DNA of 38,819 bases from an uncultured Rhodovulum sp. (GTDB taxonomy: Bacteria > Pseudomonadota > Alphaproteobacteria > Rhodobacterales > Rhodobacteraceae). Shown in pieces: positions 27,852 to 35,512 of this stretch. A program made the position numbers and the translations under genes. Within the stretch, counting starts at the first letter, position 1; each line of letters begins with the position of its first letter. The stretch lies in the NCBI GenBank assembly GCA_946221765.1, contig CAMIMK010000002.1, positions 1-38,819 on the forward strand. The letters run 5' to 3'. Under the pieces are notes generated by a model. That model saw nothing but the letters and a program-made list of their open reading frames with translations, did not search any database and was not told the DNA's origin.

Positions 27852-28832
27852 TCAGTCCCGCGGGGCGGCCGCCCGGCGCAGGCGGTCGTTGATGGCAAGG
27901 CCGAGTCCGGTTTCCGGGATGGGGGCCACGGCGATCCCGGCCGCGCCGGTCTCTGTCGCAAGGACATCCGCCTGGCGCATCGCCGCAAAGAGATTGGCCG
28001 CGGCCTCCTCCAGATCGCCGGCCGGCGAAAGGTTCAGCCCCGGGCGCAGGGACTGCACCGGGCCGAAGCCGAGCCAGATCTCGTCCGCGCGCGGCCCCTC
28101 GGCCTCGAGCCGCAGCAGGGCCTCGGGGGCGTAATGGGACGAGAGCTGCCCCGGCGCGGTAACCACGGTCAGCGCGCGCGTGGCACTCTGGTCGAGCGGG
28201 CGCCCGATCTCGGCCTCGATCCTCTCCACCGGAAGCCCGCCCGGCCGCAGCAGCACGGCCGTCTGGTGATGAAATCCGACGATGGTCGATTCAACCCCCA
28301 CCGGACAGGGCCCGCCATCCAGGACTGCGGCGATCCGCCCGTCGAGGCCGTCGCGCACATGGGCGGCGGTCGTTGCGCTGACCCGGCCGGAGCGGTTGGC
28401 GGAAGGGGCGGCCAGCGGTCCCCCGACCGCCTGCAGCAGCGCCGTCGCCAGCGGATGATCGGGAACCCGCAGCGCCACCGATTGCAGCCCGGCGGTCGCC
28501 AGCATCGACAGAGGGGCATCGGCCCGGCGCGGCAGCACGAGCGTCAGCGGACCGGGCCAGAAGCGTTCCGCCAGCCGCCGCGCCTCGGGCGACAGCTCGG
28601 CCAGCTGTTCGGCAGCGGCGAGATCGGGGACATGGATGATGAGCGGGTTGAACGCCGGGCGCCCCTTGGCCGCGAAGATCCGCGCCACGGCCCGATCGCT
28701 CGCCGCATTCGCGCCGAGGCCGTAGACCGTCTCGGTGGGAAAGGCGACGAGGCGCCCCGCGCGCAGCAGTTCGGCGGCGGCCTCAAGGCCGCCCGCGTCC
28801 GGTGCGAGGGTGACGGTGGTCTCCGCGTCCAT
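27852..28832 (-). CDS. L-threonylcarbamoyladenylate synthase, Sua5 type
   Basis: This enzyme makes threonylcarbamoyl-AMP from threonine, bicarbonate and ATP for the t6A37 modification of ANN-decoding tRNAs. The 326-residue protein has the YrdC domain (FPTETVYGLGANA, KGRPAFNPLIIHV, APSANRSGRVSATTA; about 28-195) plus the extra C-terminal Sua5 domain, linked by SSHYAPEA. The ATG at 28832 has GGAGGG 5 bases upstream; the frame stays open far upstream but is a shadow. It is divergent from the acyl-CoA dehydrogenase gene. Confidence 0.94.
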   Translation of the reverse strand: MDAETTVTLAPDAGGLEAAAELLRAGRLVAFPTETVYGLGANAASDRAVARIFAAKGRPAFNPLIIHVPDLAAAEQLAELSPEARRLAERFWPGPLTLVLPRRADAPLSMLATAGLQSVALRVPDHPLATALLQAVGGPLAAPSANRSGRVSATTAAHVRDGLDGRIAAVLDGGPCPVGVESTIVGFHHQTAVLLRPGGLPVERIEAEIGRPLDQSATRALTVVTAPGQLSSHYAPEALLRLEAEGPRADEIWLGFGPVQSLRPGLNLSPAGDLEEAAANLFAAMRQADVLATETGAAGIAVAPIPETGLGLAINDRLRRAAAPRD

Positions 28833-28847
28833 TCGACCCTCCGGTGC

Positions 28848-28876
28848 TTGCCGCCCGCGGGCACGGCCCATATACT
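28848..28876 (+). promoter_or_regulatory. Probable promoter of the acyl-CoA dehydrogenase gene
   Basis: TTGCCG (28848-28853) and TATACT (28871-28876) are separated by 17 bases. The -10 matches five of six consensus positions. Transcription would begin near 28883, giving a leader of about 55 bases. Confidence 0.5.
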
Positions 28877-28937
28877 CCTCCCGCACCAATACCGGCTCCC
28901 GCGCCCCCCCGAAAGCCGGATTCCGGCAGGAGGACTG

Positions 28938-30605
28938 ATGACCTACCGCGCGCCCGTCCGCGAGATGCTGTTCCTTCTGCGCGAGGTCCTGGGGGCCGGC
29001 CGGCTGGCCGGGACCTCGCGCTTCGCCGATGCGACCCCCGAAACGGCGGAGGCGATCCTGACCGAGGCGGCCCGGCTGGCCGACGAGGTGCTGGCGCCGC
29101 TGCGGCGCGCGGGGGACCTGACGCCCGCGCGGCTGGAGGACGGGGGCGTGCGGACCACGCCGGGCTTCGCCGCGGCTTACCGGGCCCTGGCCGAGGGGGG
29201 ATGGGTCGGCCTTGCCGCACAGCCCGATCATGGCGGCATGGGCCTGCCGATGGCGCTCGCCGCCTGCGTCAACGAGATGTTCGCCGGGGCAAATCTCGCC
29301 CTGTCGCTCTGCCCGCTGCTGACGCAGGGGCAGATCGAGGCCCTGGAGAATCATGCGGCGCCCGAGCTGCAGGCGCTCTACCTGCCCCGGCTGGTGCGGG
29401 GGGAGTGGAGCGGCACGATGAACCTCACCGAGCCGCAGGCGGGCTCGGACGTGGGGGCGCTGCGCAGCCGTGCCGTGCCGCTGGAAGACGGCACCCATGC
29501 CGTTTCGGGGCAGAAGATCTTCATCTCCTGGGGCGACCACGACTTCGGCGGCAACGTCTGCCACCTGGTGCTGGCGCGGCTGCCGGATGCGCCCGCGGGC
29601 AGCCGGGGGATCTCGCTCTTTCTCGTGCCGAAATTCCTGCCGGATGCGACAGGCGCGCCGGGTACGGCCAATTCCGTCCGGGTGGTGTCCCTGGAGCACA
29701 AGATGGGCCTGCACGGCAGCCCCACCTGCGTGCTCGACTTCGACGGTGCCACCGGCTGGATGGTCGGCCCGCCGCACGGGGGCCTGCAGGCGATGTTCAC
29801 GATGATGAACAACGCCCGCCTCGGCGTGGGGGTGGAGGGCGTCTCGCAGGCCGAGGCGGCGCTCCAGTCGGCGCGGGCCTATGCCGCCGAGCGGGTGCAG
29901 GGCCGGACCGCGGCGGGTGTCCCGAGCATTTCCGGCCATCCGGACGTGCGCCGGATGCTCGCCACCATGGCCTGTCTCACCACGTCGGCCCGGGCCATCT
30001 GCCTCGACTGCGCGCTCTCGACCGACATGGCGGCGGCCACCGGTGACGCCGGCTGGGGCGCGCGGGCGGCCTTCCTGACGCCGATCGCCAAGGCCTTCGG
30101 GACGGACACGGGCATGGCGGTGTCCGAAACCGCGATGCAGGTCTGGGGCGGCATGGGCTACATCGAGGAGAGCGGCGTCGCGCAGTTCTATCGCGATGTG
30201 CGGGTGACGGCGATCTACGAGGGCACGAACGGCATCCAGGCGCTTGATCTCGTCGGGCGCAAGCTGGCCGATGGCGGGGCTGCCGCGCGGGCGCTCCTCG
30301 CCGAGGTGGCAGAAACGGCATCAACCAGTGCGGAGGCCGTGCCCCTGGCGGAGGCGGTGTCGGCGGTGTCGGACTGCACCGCCTGGATGGTCGCGGCCTC
30401 GGCCGAGGATCGGGGGGCGGGGGCCGCGAGCTATCTCCGCGCCTTCGCCCTGACGCTCGGCGGCCATTACCTGCTGCGGGCCGCCGCGGCCGATCCGGCG
30501 CGCGCGCCCCTCGCGAAGGTGCATCTGTCGCAGGTCCTGCCGCAGGTGGCCGGGCTCTGCATCGCCGCGCGGGCAGGCGCCGCCGCCTTTCCCGTACCGG
30601 AGTGA
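28938..30605 (+). CDS. Acyl-CoA dehydrogenase, DmdC-like
   Basis: This 555-residue flavoprotein oxidises an acyl-CoA, passing electrons to ETF. The N-terminal MTYRAPVREMLF and the length are typical of the DmdC group, which includes 3-methylmercaptopropionyl-CoA dehydrogenase of the DMSP demethylation pathway; many members act on other acyl-CoAs. The FAD-contact TEPQAGSDVGALRS, the Trp/Met segment KMGLHGSPTC and the catalytic-glutamate loop IYEGTNGIQALDLVGRK are clear. AGGAGG lies just before the ATG. The substrate cannot be fixed from this locus because no dmdA, dmdB or dmdD gene is present. Confidence 0.9.
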   Translation: MTYRAPVREMLFLLREVLGAGRLAGTSRFADATPETAEAILTEAARLADEVLAPLRRAGDLTPARLEDGGVRTTPGFAAAYRALAEGGWVGLAAQPDHGGMGLPMALAACVNEMFAGANLALSLCPLLTQGQIEALENHAAPELQALYLPRLVRGEWSGTMNLTEPQAGSDVGALRSRAVPLEDGTHAVSGQKIFISWGDHDFGGNVCHLVLARLPDAPAGSRGISLFLVPKFLPDATGAPGTANSVRVVSLEHKMGLHGSPTCVLDFDGATGWMVGPPHGGLQAMFTMMNNARLGVGVEGVSQAEAALQSARAYAAERVQGRTAAGVPSISGHPDVRRMLATMACLTTSARAICLDCALSTDMAAATGDAGWGARAAFLTPIAKAFGTDTGMAVSETAMQVWGGMGYIEESGVAQFYRDVRVTAIYEGTNGIQALDLVGRKLADGGAAARALLAEVAETASTSAEAVPLAEAVSAVSDCTAWMVAASAEDRGAGAASYLRAFALTLGGHYLLRAAAADPARAPLAKVHLSQVLPQVAGLCIAARAGAAAFPVPE

Positions 30606-30618
30606 GGGCCGGATGATC

Positions 30619-30656
30619 GGCCCCTGCGCGGGTCGTGCGGGACTCGCGCAGGGGCC
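30619..30656. terminator. Bidirectional terminator between convergent genes
   Basis: GGCCCCTGCGCG and CGCGCAGGGGCC form a perfect 12-bp stem with a 14-base loop, set between the stops of the acyl-CoA dehydrogenase gene (30605) and ilvE (30666). No long T run follows on either strand, but the stem and position fit a shared terminator. Confidence 0.6.
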
Positions 30657-30665
30657 TCGGTGGCG

Positions 30666-31550
30666 TCAGGCGGCCTTGAGCTTGCCGCGGACGAGCTTCT
30701 CGTAGTCGCCGGCGATCTGGCGGGTCAGGGCGCCGACCTCGAAGGAATAGTCGCCGATCGAGCCGACGGGCGTCACCTCGGCGGCGGTGCCGGTCAGCCA
30801 GCACTGCTCGAAGCCCTCCATCTCGGCGGGCTCGATATGGCGTTCGTTCACCATGACGCCGCGCTCCTTCAGCATCTGGATCACCGTCTGGCGGGTGATG
30901 CCGTTCAGGAAGCAGTCGGGCTTGGGCGTGTGAACCTCGCCGTCCTTGACGAAGAAGACATTGGCCCCGGTCGCCTCGGCAACATAGCCGCGATAGTCCA
31001 TCATCAGCGCATCCGAACAGCCCTTGGCCTCGGCTGCATGCTTGGACATGGTGCAGATCATGTAGAGCCCGGCCGCCTTGGCGAAGGAGGGGATGGTCTC
31101 GGGGCTCGGCCGCTTCCACTTCGAGATGTCGAGCTTCGCGCCCTTCATCTTGGCATCGCCGTAATAGGCACCCCATTCCCAGACCGCGATGGCCAGATGC
31201 ACCGGGTTGCGCTGCGAGGCGACGCCCATGTCCTCGCCCGAGCCGCGCCAGATCACCGGGCGGACATAGGCATCGGTGAAGCCGTTCTTCGCCAGCGTCG
31301 CGACCTTTGCCGCCTCGATCTCGTCGGCGGTGAAGGGATGGGGGATGTCGAGATAGTCGCAGGACTTCAGGAGCCGGTCGGTATGGGCACGGCTCTTGAA
31401 GATCTCGCCATTGTAGCAGCGTTCACCCTCGAAGACCGACGAGGCGTAATGCAGCGCGTGGCTGAGGACATGGACCTTCGCCTCGCGCCATGGCACGAAG
31501 GCGCCATCCATCCAGATCCAGCCATCCCGGTCGTCATAGGCCCCAGCCAT
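30666..31550 (-). CDS. ilvE: Branched-chain amino acid aminotransferase
   Basis: IlvE is the PLP enzyme for the last step of leucine, isoleucine and valine synthesis. The 294-residue protein belongs to fold-type IV, with the opening MAGAYDDRDGWIWMDG typical of rhodobacters, the HALHYASSVFEGER block and TGTAAEVTPV near the C-terminus. The ATG at 31550 was chosen because AAGGGG is 7 bases upstream; ATG 31556 and 31589 are alternatives. Its promoter lies in the control region shared with petP. It converges with the acyl-CoA dehydrogenase gene. Confidence 0.95.
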   Translation of the reverse strand: MAGAYDDRDGWIWMDGAFVPWREAKVHVLSHALHYASSVFEGERCYNGEIFKSRAHTDRLLKSCDYLDIPHPFTADEIEAAKVATLAKNGFTDAYVRPVIWRGSGEDMGVASQRNPVHLAIAVWEWGAYYGDAKMKGAKLDISKWKRPSPETIPSFAKAAGLYMICTMSKHAAEAKGCSDALMMDYRGYVAEATGANVFFVKDGEVHTPKPDCFLNGITRQTVIQMLKERGVMVNERHIEPAEMEGFEQCWLTGTAAEVTPVGSIGDYSFEVGALTRQIAGDYEKLVRGKLKAA

Positions 31551-31621
31551 ATCCATTCCCCTTAGAATTTTCGCGGATATTGCGTGCATTGCATGCAGCG
31601 CGACAGTTTATTTCGTGATGG

Positions 31622-31650
31622 GCGATACCACTTGGCTCTTGGAATGTCAA
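31622..31650 (-). promoter_or_regulatory. Probable ilvE promoter
   Basis: On the minus strand a perfect -35 TTGACA (31645-31650) is followed after 17 bases by a -10-like TATCGC (31622-31627). The -35 lies inside the palindrome at 31644-31662. Confidence 0.5.
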
Positions 31651-31667
31651 CATCTCTGACATAAACT
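31639..31667 (+). promoter_or_regulatory. Possible petP-petR promoter
   Basis: TTGGAA (31639-31644) and TAAACT (31662-31667) are spaced by 17 bases, with the palindrome filling the spacer. Both hexamers match the consensus at four positions. Confidence 0.4.
31644..31662. promoter_or_regulatory. Palindromic operator candidate between ilvE and petP
   Basis: ATGTCA and TGACAT are separated by seven bases, a perfect 6-bp inverted repeat of 19 bases in all. MarR-family dimers bind sites of this size and usually control their own promoter. It covers the -35 of the ilvE promoter and the spacer of the petP promoter, so one dimer could control both genes. Confidence 0.5.
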
Positions 31668-31705
31668 GTGATCCGGCAAATGCGCGGAGGAGGCGCCGGT
31701 CCAGG

Positions 31706-32227
31706 ATGTCGGAACGCGGCTTTTCCCCGAATACCGCGCGCAGTGCCGAGCAGCTGCTGTTCCTGACCGACGACCAGCTCAGGCAGGGCATCGAGCTCAT
31801 GTTCTTCGCCTATCGCGGCTTCACCGCCGACCCCGACCGCATCCTGATCGAGCGCGGCTACGGGCGGGCACACCACCGGGCGATCCATTTCGTCAACCGT
31901 CGGCCCGGCCTGACCGTCAACGACCTGCTCGACATCCTCGGCGTCACCAAGCAGAGCCTGAACCGGGTGCTGCGCCAGCTCGTCGACGATGGCCTGATCG
32001 ACAGCCGTGTCGGCACCCGCGACCGGCGCCAGCGCAACCTCTACCTCACGGCGACCGGCCGCACCTTCGAGCAGGAGCTGTCGGCCGCGCAGCGCCGGCG
32101 GATGCGTGCCGCCTTCTCGGCCGCCGGGCCGGAGGCGGTGGCCGGCTTCCGCAAGGTGCTGGAGCAGATGATCGACCCCGAGCTCCGCACCCGTGTCCTT
32201 GGCGCCCTCGAGGTGTCGCGGCCATGA
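31706..32227 (+). CDS. petP: MarR-family transcriptional regulator PetP
   Basis: The 173-residue protein has a winged helix with the recognition-helix region LTVNDLLDILGVTKQSLNRVLRQLVDDGLI (about residues 71-100) and the wing DRRQRNLYLTATG. The gene order ilvE, then petP, then petR matches the locus known from Rhodobacter capsulatus, where petP and petR are described upstream of the cytochrome bc1 genes. A GGAGGAGG sequence lies about 12 bases before the ATG. Its stop overlaps the petR start by four bases. The ligand is unknown. Confidence 0.88.
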   Translation: MSERGFSPNTARSAEQLLFLTDDQLRQGIELMFFAYRGFTADPDRILIERGYGRAHHRAIHFVNRRPGLTVNDLLDILGVTKQSLNRVLRQLVDDGLIDSRVGTRDRRQRNLYLTATGRTFEQELSAAQRRRMRAAFSAAGPEAVAGFRKVLEQMIDPELRTRVLGALEVSRP

Positions 32228-32976
32228 TCGCCGAGACGGATCCCGGGTCCGGGGTGATCGCGGATGCCGCGGCGGCAAAGGCAAAAGCCGCGCATCTGCT
32301 CGTCGTCGATGACGATGCCCGCATTCGCCAGCTCCTGCAGCGGTTCCTGACCCGGAGCGGCTTCTGGGTCAGCGTGGCGCGCGATGCCGCGCAGGCCCGC
32401 CGCCTGCTGGAGGGGCTGGAATTCGACATGCTCATCCTCGACGTGATGATGCCCGGCGAGGACGGGGTCGCGCTGACCGGCAGCCTGCGCGAGACGATGC
32501 AGACGCCGATCCTGCTGCTGACCGCGCGCGGCGATGCCGACGACCGCATCCGCGGGCTGGAGGCCGGAGCCGACGATTATCTGCCGAAGCCCTTCGACCC
32601 GCGCGAACTCCTGCTGCGCATCACCGCGATCCTGCGCCGGGTGCCGAAACCCGCGCCCCGGCCCGGGCCGCCGCAGACCCTGCATCTCGGTCCCGTGCGC
32701 TATGATGTCGGCCGGGGTGAACTCTGGCGCGGGAACGAGCCGATCCGGCTGACCGCGACCGACTCGCTGCTGATGCGGATCTTTGCGGCCCGGCCGAACG
32801 AGGCGGTAACCCGGCAGGAACTGGTGGAGGAAGTGGGCGGCGGTGTCGCCGAGGCGCAGGAACGGGCGATCGATGTGCAGATCACCCGGCTCCGCCGCAA
32901 GATCGAGGCCGACCCGCGCCAGCCCCGCTATCTCCAGACCGTGCGCGGATCGGGCTATATGCTGGCGCCGGACTGA
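32224..32976 (+). CDS. petR: OmpR-type response regulator PetR
   Basis: The 250-residue protein has a receiver domain with the acidic pocket Asp29-Asp31, phospho-acceptor Asp73 (LILDVMMP), Thr100 and Lys122 (PKPF), followed by a winged-helix DNA-binding domain of the OmpR/PhoB type (RKIEADPRQPRYLQTVRGSGYML). No histidine kinase gene is adjacent, so it is an orphan regulator here. Translation is coupled to petP by ATGA. In R. capsulatus PetR is reported as essential; the relation of this gene to that one is inferred from synteny and family. Confidence 0.92.
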   Translation: MIAETDPGSGVIADAAAAKAKAAHLLVVDDDARIRQLLQRFLTRSGFWVSVARDAAQARRLLEGLEFDMLILDVMMPGEDGVALTGSLRETMQTPILLLTARGDADDRIRGLEAGADDYLPKPFDPRELLLRITAILRRVPKPAPRPGPPQTLHLGPVRYDVGRGELWRGNEPIRLTATDSLLMRIFAARPNEAVTRQELVEEVGGGVAEAQERAIDVQITRLRRKIEADPRQPRYLQTVRGSGYMLAPD

Positions 32977-32977
32977 C

Positions 32978-32993
32978 CCCGGCTCCGGCCGGG
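32978..32993 (+). terminator. Possible petPR terminator
   Basis: CCCGGC and GCCGGG flank TCCG directly after the petR stop, a 6-bp stem with a tetraloop. No T run follows, so the call is weak. Confidence 0.3.
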
Positions 32994-33113
32994 TCCGCGG
33001 TTCACCCGACGTCCCGATCCCGCAGGATTGCCCCGGCGATTGATCCCCCGGGGCCGTTGACGTAAACCGCCCCGGTCGGATCATCGACGACGGGCGACGG
33101 GGCGGGGGCGTGC

Positions 33114-34145
33114 ATGAGCCAGCGGTTCAACGTGGCGATTCTTGGGGCGAGCGGCTACACGGGTGCCGAGCTCGTGCGTCTGATCGCCACCCATCCGGAC
33201 ATCCGCGTCGCGGCGCTGTCGGCCGATCGCAAGGCCGGGCAGGCGATGGGTGCCGTCTTCCCGCACCTGCGCCATCTGGACCTGCCGGTGCTGACCACGA
33301 TCGATGCGATCGACTTCGGCGGCATCGACCTCGCCTTCTGCGCGCTGCCCCATGCCACCAGCCAGGAAGTCATTGCCGCCCTGCCGCGCGACCTGAAGAT
33401 CGTCGACCTGTCGGCGGATTTCCGGTTGCGGGATCCGGCGGTCTACGAGACCTGGTACGGCCACCCGCACCAGGCGCTCGACCTGCAGGCGGAGGCGGTC
33501 TACGGCCTCACCGAATTCTACCGCGACGAGATCCGCGCGGCACGGCTGGTTGCCGGGACCGGCTGCAACGCCGCGACCGGCCTCTACGGGCTGCTGCCGC
33601 TGCTGAAGGCGGGGGTGATCGACCCGGACGACATCATCATCGACCTTGCCACCGGGGTCTCGGGCGCCGGGCGCGCGCCCAAGGAAAACACGCTCCATTC
33701 CGAGGTGTCGGAGGGCTTTTCCGCCTACAATGTCGCCAAGCACCGGCATCTGGCAGAATTCGACCAGGAATTCAGCAAGGCGGCGGGCCGGCCGATCTCC
33801 GTCACCTTCACCCCGCACCTGCTTCCGCAAAACCGCGGCATCCTCGCCACGATCTATGTCCGGGGCGACGGTGCGGCGATCCATGCCGCCTTCGAGGCCG
33901 CCTACCGGGACGAGCCCTTCCTCGTCGTGCTGCCCTACGGCCAGTCGCCCGCCACCCACCATGTGCGCGGATCGAACTTCGTCCATATCGGGGTCATCCC
34001 CGACCGGACGCCGGGGCGGGTCATGGTGTTCTCGACGCTCGACAACCTGACCAAGGGCTCCTCCGGCCAGGCCCTGCAGAACGCCAACCTGCTGCTCGGC
34101 CTGCCGGAGACGACCGGCCTGATGGCCCCGGCGCTGTTCCCGTGA
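33114..34145 (+). CDS. argC: N-acetyl-gamma-glutamyl-phosphate reductase
   Basis: ArgC reduces N-acetylglutamyl phosphate with NADPH in arginine synthesis. The 343-residue protein has the nucleotide-binding start VAILGASGYTGAEL (about 7-20) and the catalytic Cys151 in AGTGCNAATG. SADFRLRDP, TLHSEVSEGFSAYN and PHLLPQNRGIL are typical of the long class. The ATG at 33114 follows a G-rich ribosome-binding region. yihY-like and ccmE genes follow closely. Confidence 0.96.
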   Translation: MSQRFNVAILGASGYTGAELVRLIATHPDIRVAALSADRKAGQAMGAVFPHLRHLDLPVLTTIDAIDFGGIDLAFCALPHATSQEVIAALPRDLKIVDLSADFRLRDPAVYETWYGHPHQALDLQAEAVYGLTEFYRDEIRAARLVAGTGCNAATGLYGLLPLLKAGVIDPDDIIIDLATGVSGAGRAPKENTLHSEVSEGFSAYNVAKHRHLAEFDQEFSKAAGRPISVTFTPHLLPQNRGILATIYVRGDGAAIHAAFEAAYRDEPFLVVLPYGQSPATHHVRGSNFVHIGVIPDRTPGRVMVFSTLDNLTKGSSGQALQNANLLLGLPETTGLMAPALFP

Positions 34146-34155
34146 GGCGCCGAGC

Positions 34156-35025
34156 GTGAAGCGCTCGAGGCGCCGCCTCGCCATCCTGTGGGACGCGGTC
34201 CTGAGCTTCAACCGCAACGACGGCTGGGCGATGGCGGGCTATATCGCCTTCTCCTGCATCCTGTCGCTCTTTCCCTTCCTGATCGCGGCGGCGACGCTCA
34301 TCGGCATCGCCGTCGGGCAGGCGCGCTCGGGCGAGATCATCGACGCGATCTTCAACATCGTCCCCGCCCATGTCGCGCTGACCATCGAGCCGGTGGTGAT
34401 CGAGGTGCTGAGCAAGTCGAGCGGCCGGGTGCTGACCGCCTCGACGCTCTTCGCGATCTGGGTCGCCTCCAGCGCGGTGGAATCCTTCCGCGTCGCCTTC
34501 GACCGCGCCTATCGGGTGGATGACCCGCGGGGCATCATCCACAACCGGCTGCTGGCGATCGGGCTCGTCTTCCTCGGGTCGATCACCGCGGCCCTGCTCG
34601 GGGTGTCGATCCTGTTCGCCGGGCCGATCCTCGCCTTCGTCGAGCAGTTCGCGCCGTTGCCGCCCGGCGCCTATTCGATCACCTATGGCTTCGGGGTGAT
34701 CGTGCTGGTCAGCTTCCTGTTCATCATGCACAAGGTGCTGCCCGGCCGCAGCATGAAGGGCACCCAGACCTGGCCCGGGGTTCTGGTGACGACGATCCTC
34801 TGGATCACCGCGGCGACGGTCTTCACCACCTACCTGAGCTTCACCCCCGCCTATACCATCACCTATGGCACGCTGGCGGGCGTGATGATCACCCTGATGT
34901 TCTTCTACATCACCGGGCTCACCATTATATACGGGGCCGAGCTCAACGCCTCCCTCGACGACCGGGTGCGCAGCGAGAATGCCCGCATGGCGGCGGGGCA
35001 GCGATTGGGGATCCCATGGCGGTAG
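34156..35025 (+). CDS. YihY/BrkB-family inner-membrane protein
   Basis: This 289-residue protein has five or six hydrophobic segments in the YihY pattern, with the conserved stretches AMAGYIAFSCILSLFPFLI, SAVESFRVAFDRAYRV and the C-terminal LMFFYITGLTIIYGAELNA. YihY proteins were once called ribonuclease BN and are now regarded as membrane transporters or unknowns. The start is GTG, preceded by GAGG at 8 bases. Its last ten bases overlap ccmE. Confidence 0.9.
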   Translation: MKRSRRRLAILWDAVLSFNRNDGWAMAGYIAFSCILSLFPFLIAAATLIGIAVGQARSGEIIDAIFNIVPAHVALTIEPVVIEVLSKSSGRVLTASTLFAIWVASSAVESFRVAFDRAYRVDDPRGIIHNRLLAIGLVFLGSITAALLGVSILFAGPILAFVEQFAPLPPGAYSITYGFGVIVLVSFLFIMHKVLPGRSMKGTQTWPGVLVTTILWITAATVFTTYLSFTPAYTITYGTLAGVMITLMFFYITGLTIIYGAELNASLDDRVRSENARMAAGQRLGIPWR

Positions 35026-35489
35026 GCCTGAAGAAGCGGCGGCGGATCCAGCTCATCGTGATCGGGGCAGTGATGCTGGCCGTGGCGACGGGGCTCATCG
35101 GCTATGCCATGCGCGACGGCATCGAGTTCTTCCGCAGCCCGAGCCAGTTCGCCGAACACCCCGTGCAGGACGGCCACCGCTTCCGCCTGGGCGGGCTGGT
35201 GGAGGCGGGGTCCGTGGTGCGCGGGGCCGGGGCGGAGATCCGCTTCACCGTGACCGATGGCGGCGCGCAGGTCCCGGTCGCCTTCACCGGCGTGCTGCCG
35301 GACCTGTTCCGCGAGGGGCAGGGCGTGATCGCGACCGGCGAGATGGCGCAGGGCACCTTCGTCGCCACCGAGATCCTGGCCCGGCATGACGAGAGCTACA
35401 TGCCCAAGGAGGTCGCGGATGCCCTGAAGGAACAGGGCGTCTTCCAGTATGGCGGCGGGGTCAGCCCCGAGCGCAAACCGGGAAGCTGA
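35016..35489 (+). CDS. ccmE: Cytochrome c maturation haem chaperone CcmE
   Basis: CcmE is a membrane-anchored periplasmic protein that carries haem covalently from CcmC/CcmD to CcmF/CcmH for cytochrome c assembly. The 157-residue protein has an N-terminal anchor (about 11-30) and an OB-fold domain, with the haem-binding His124 and Tyr128 in ARHDESYMP. Other ccm genes are not in the window. It overlaps the YihY gene by ten bases. Confidence 0.96.
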   Translation: MAVGLKKRRRIQLIVIGAVMLAVATGLIGYAMRDGIEFFRSPSQFAEHPVQDGHRFRLGGLVEAGSVVRGAGAEIRFTVTDGGAQVPVAFTGVLPDLFREGQGVIATGEMAQGTFVATEILARHDESYMPKEVADALKEQGVFQYGGGVSPERKPGS

Positions 35490-35512
35490 CGGGTCCGCCT
35501 GCCGTGCCGCAC

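Noticed and set aside
28833..29939. Upstream extension of the Sua5-type gene across the acyl-CoA dehydrogenase gene
   Set aside because: The ATG at 28832 has a strong ribosome-binding site and the family N-terminus; the extension is antisense to a real gene.
33057..33085. TTGACG as an argC promoter
   Set aside because: The -10 at 17 bases (ATCATC) is too far from consensus to list.
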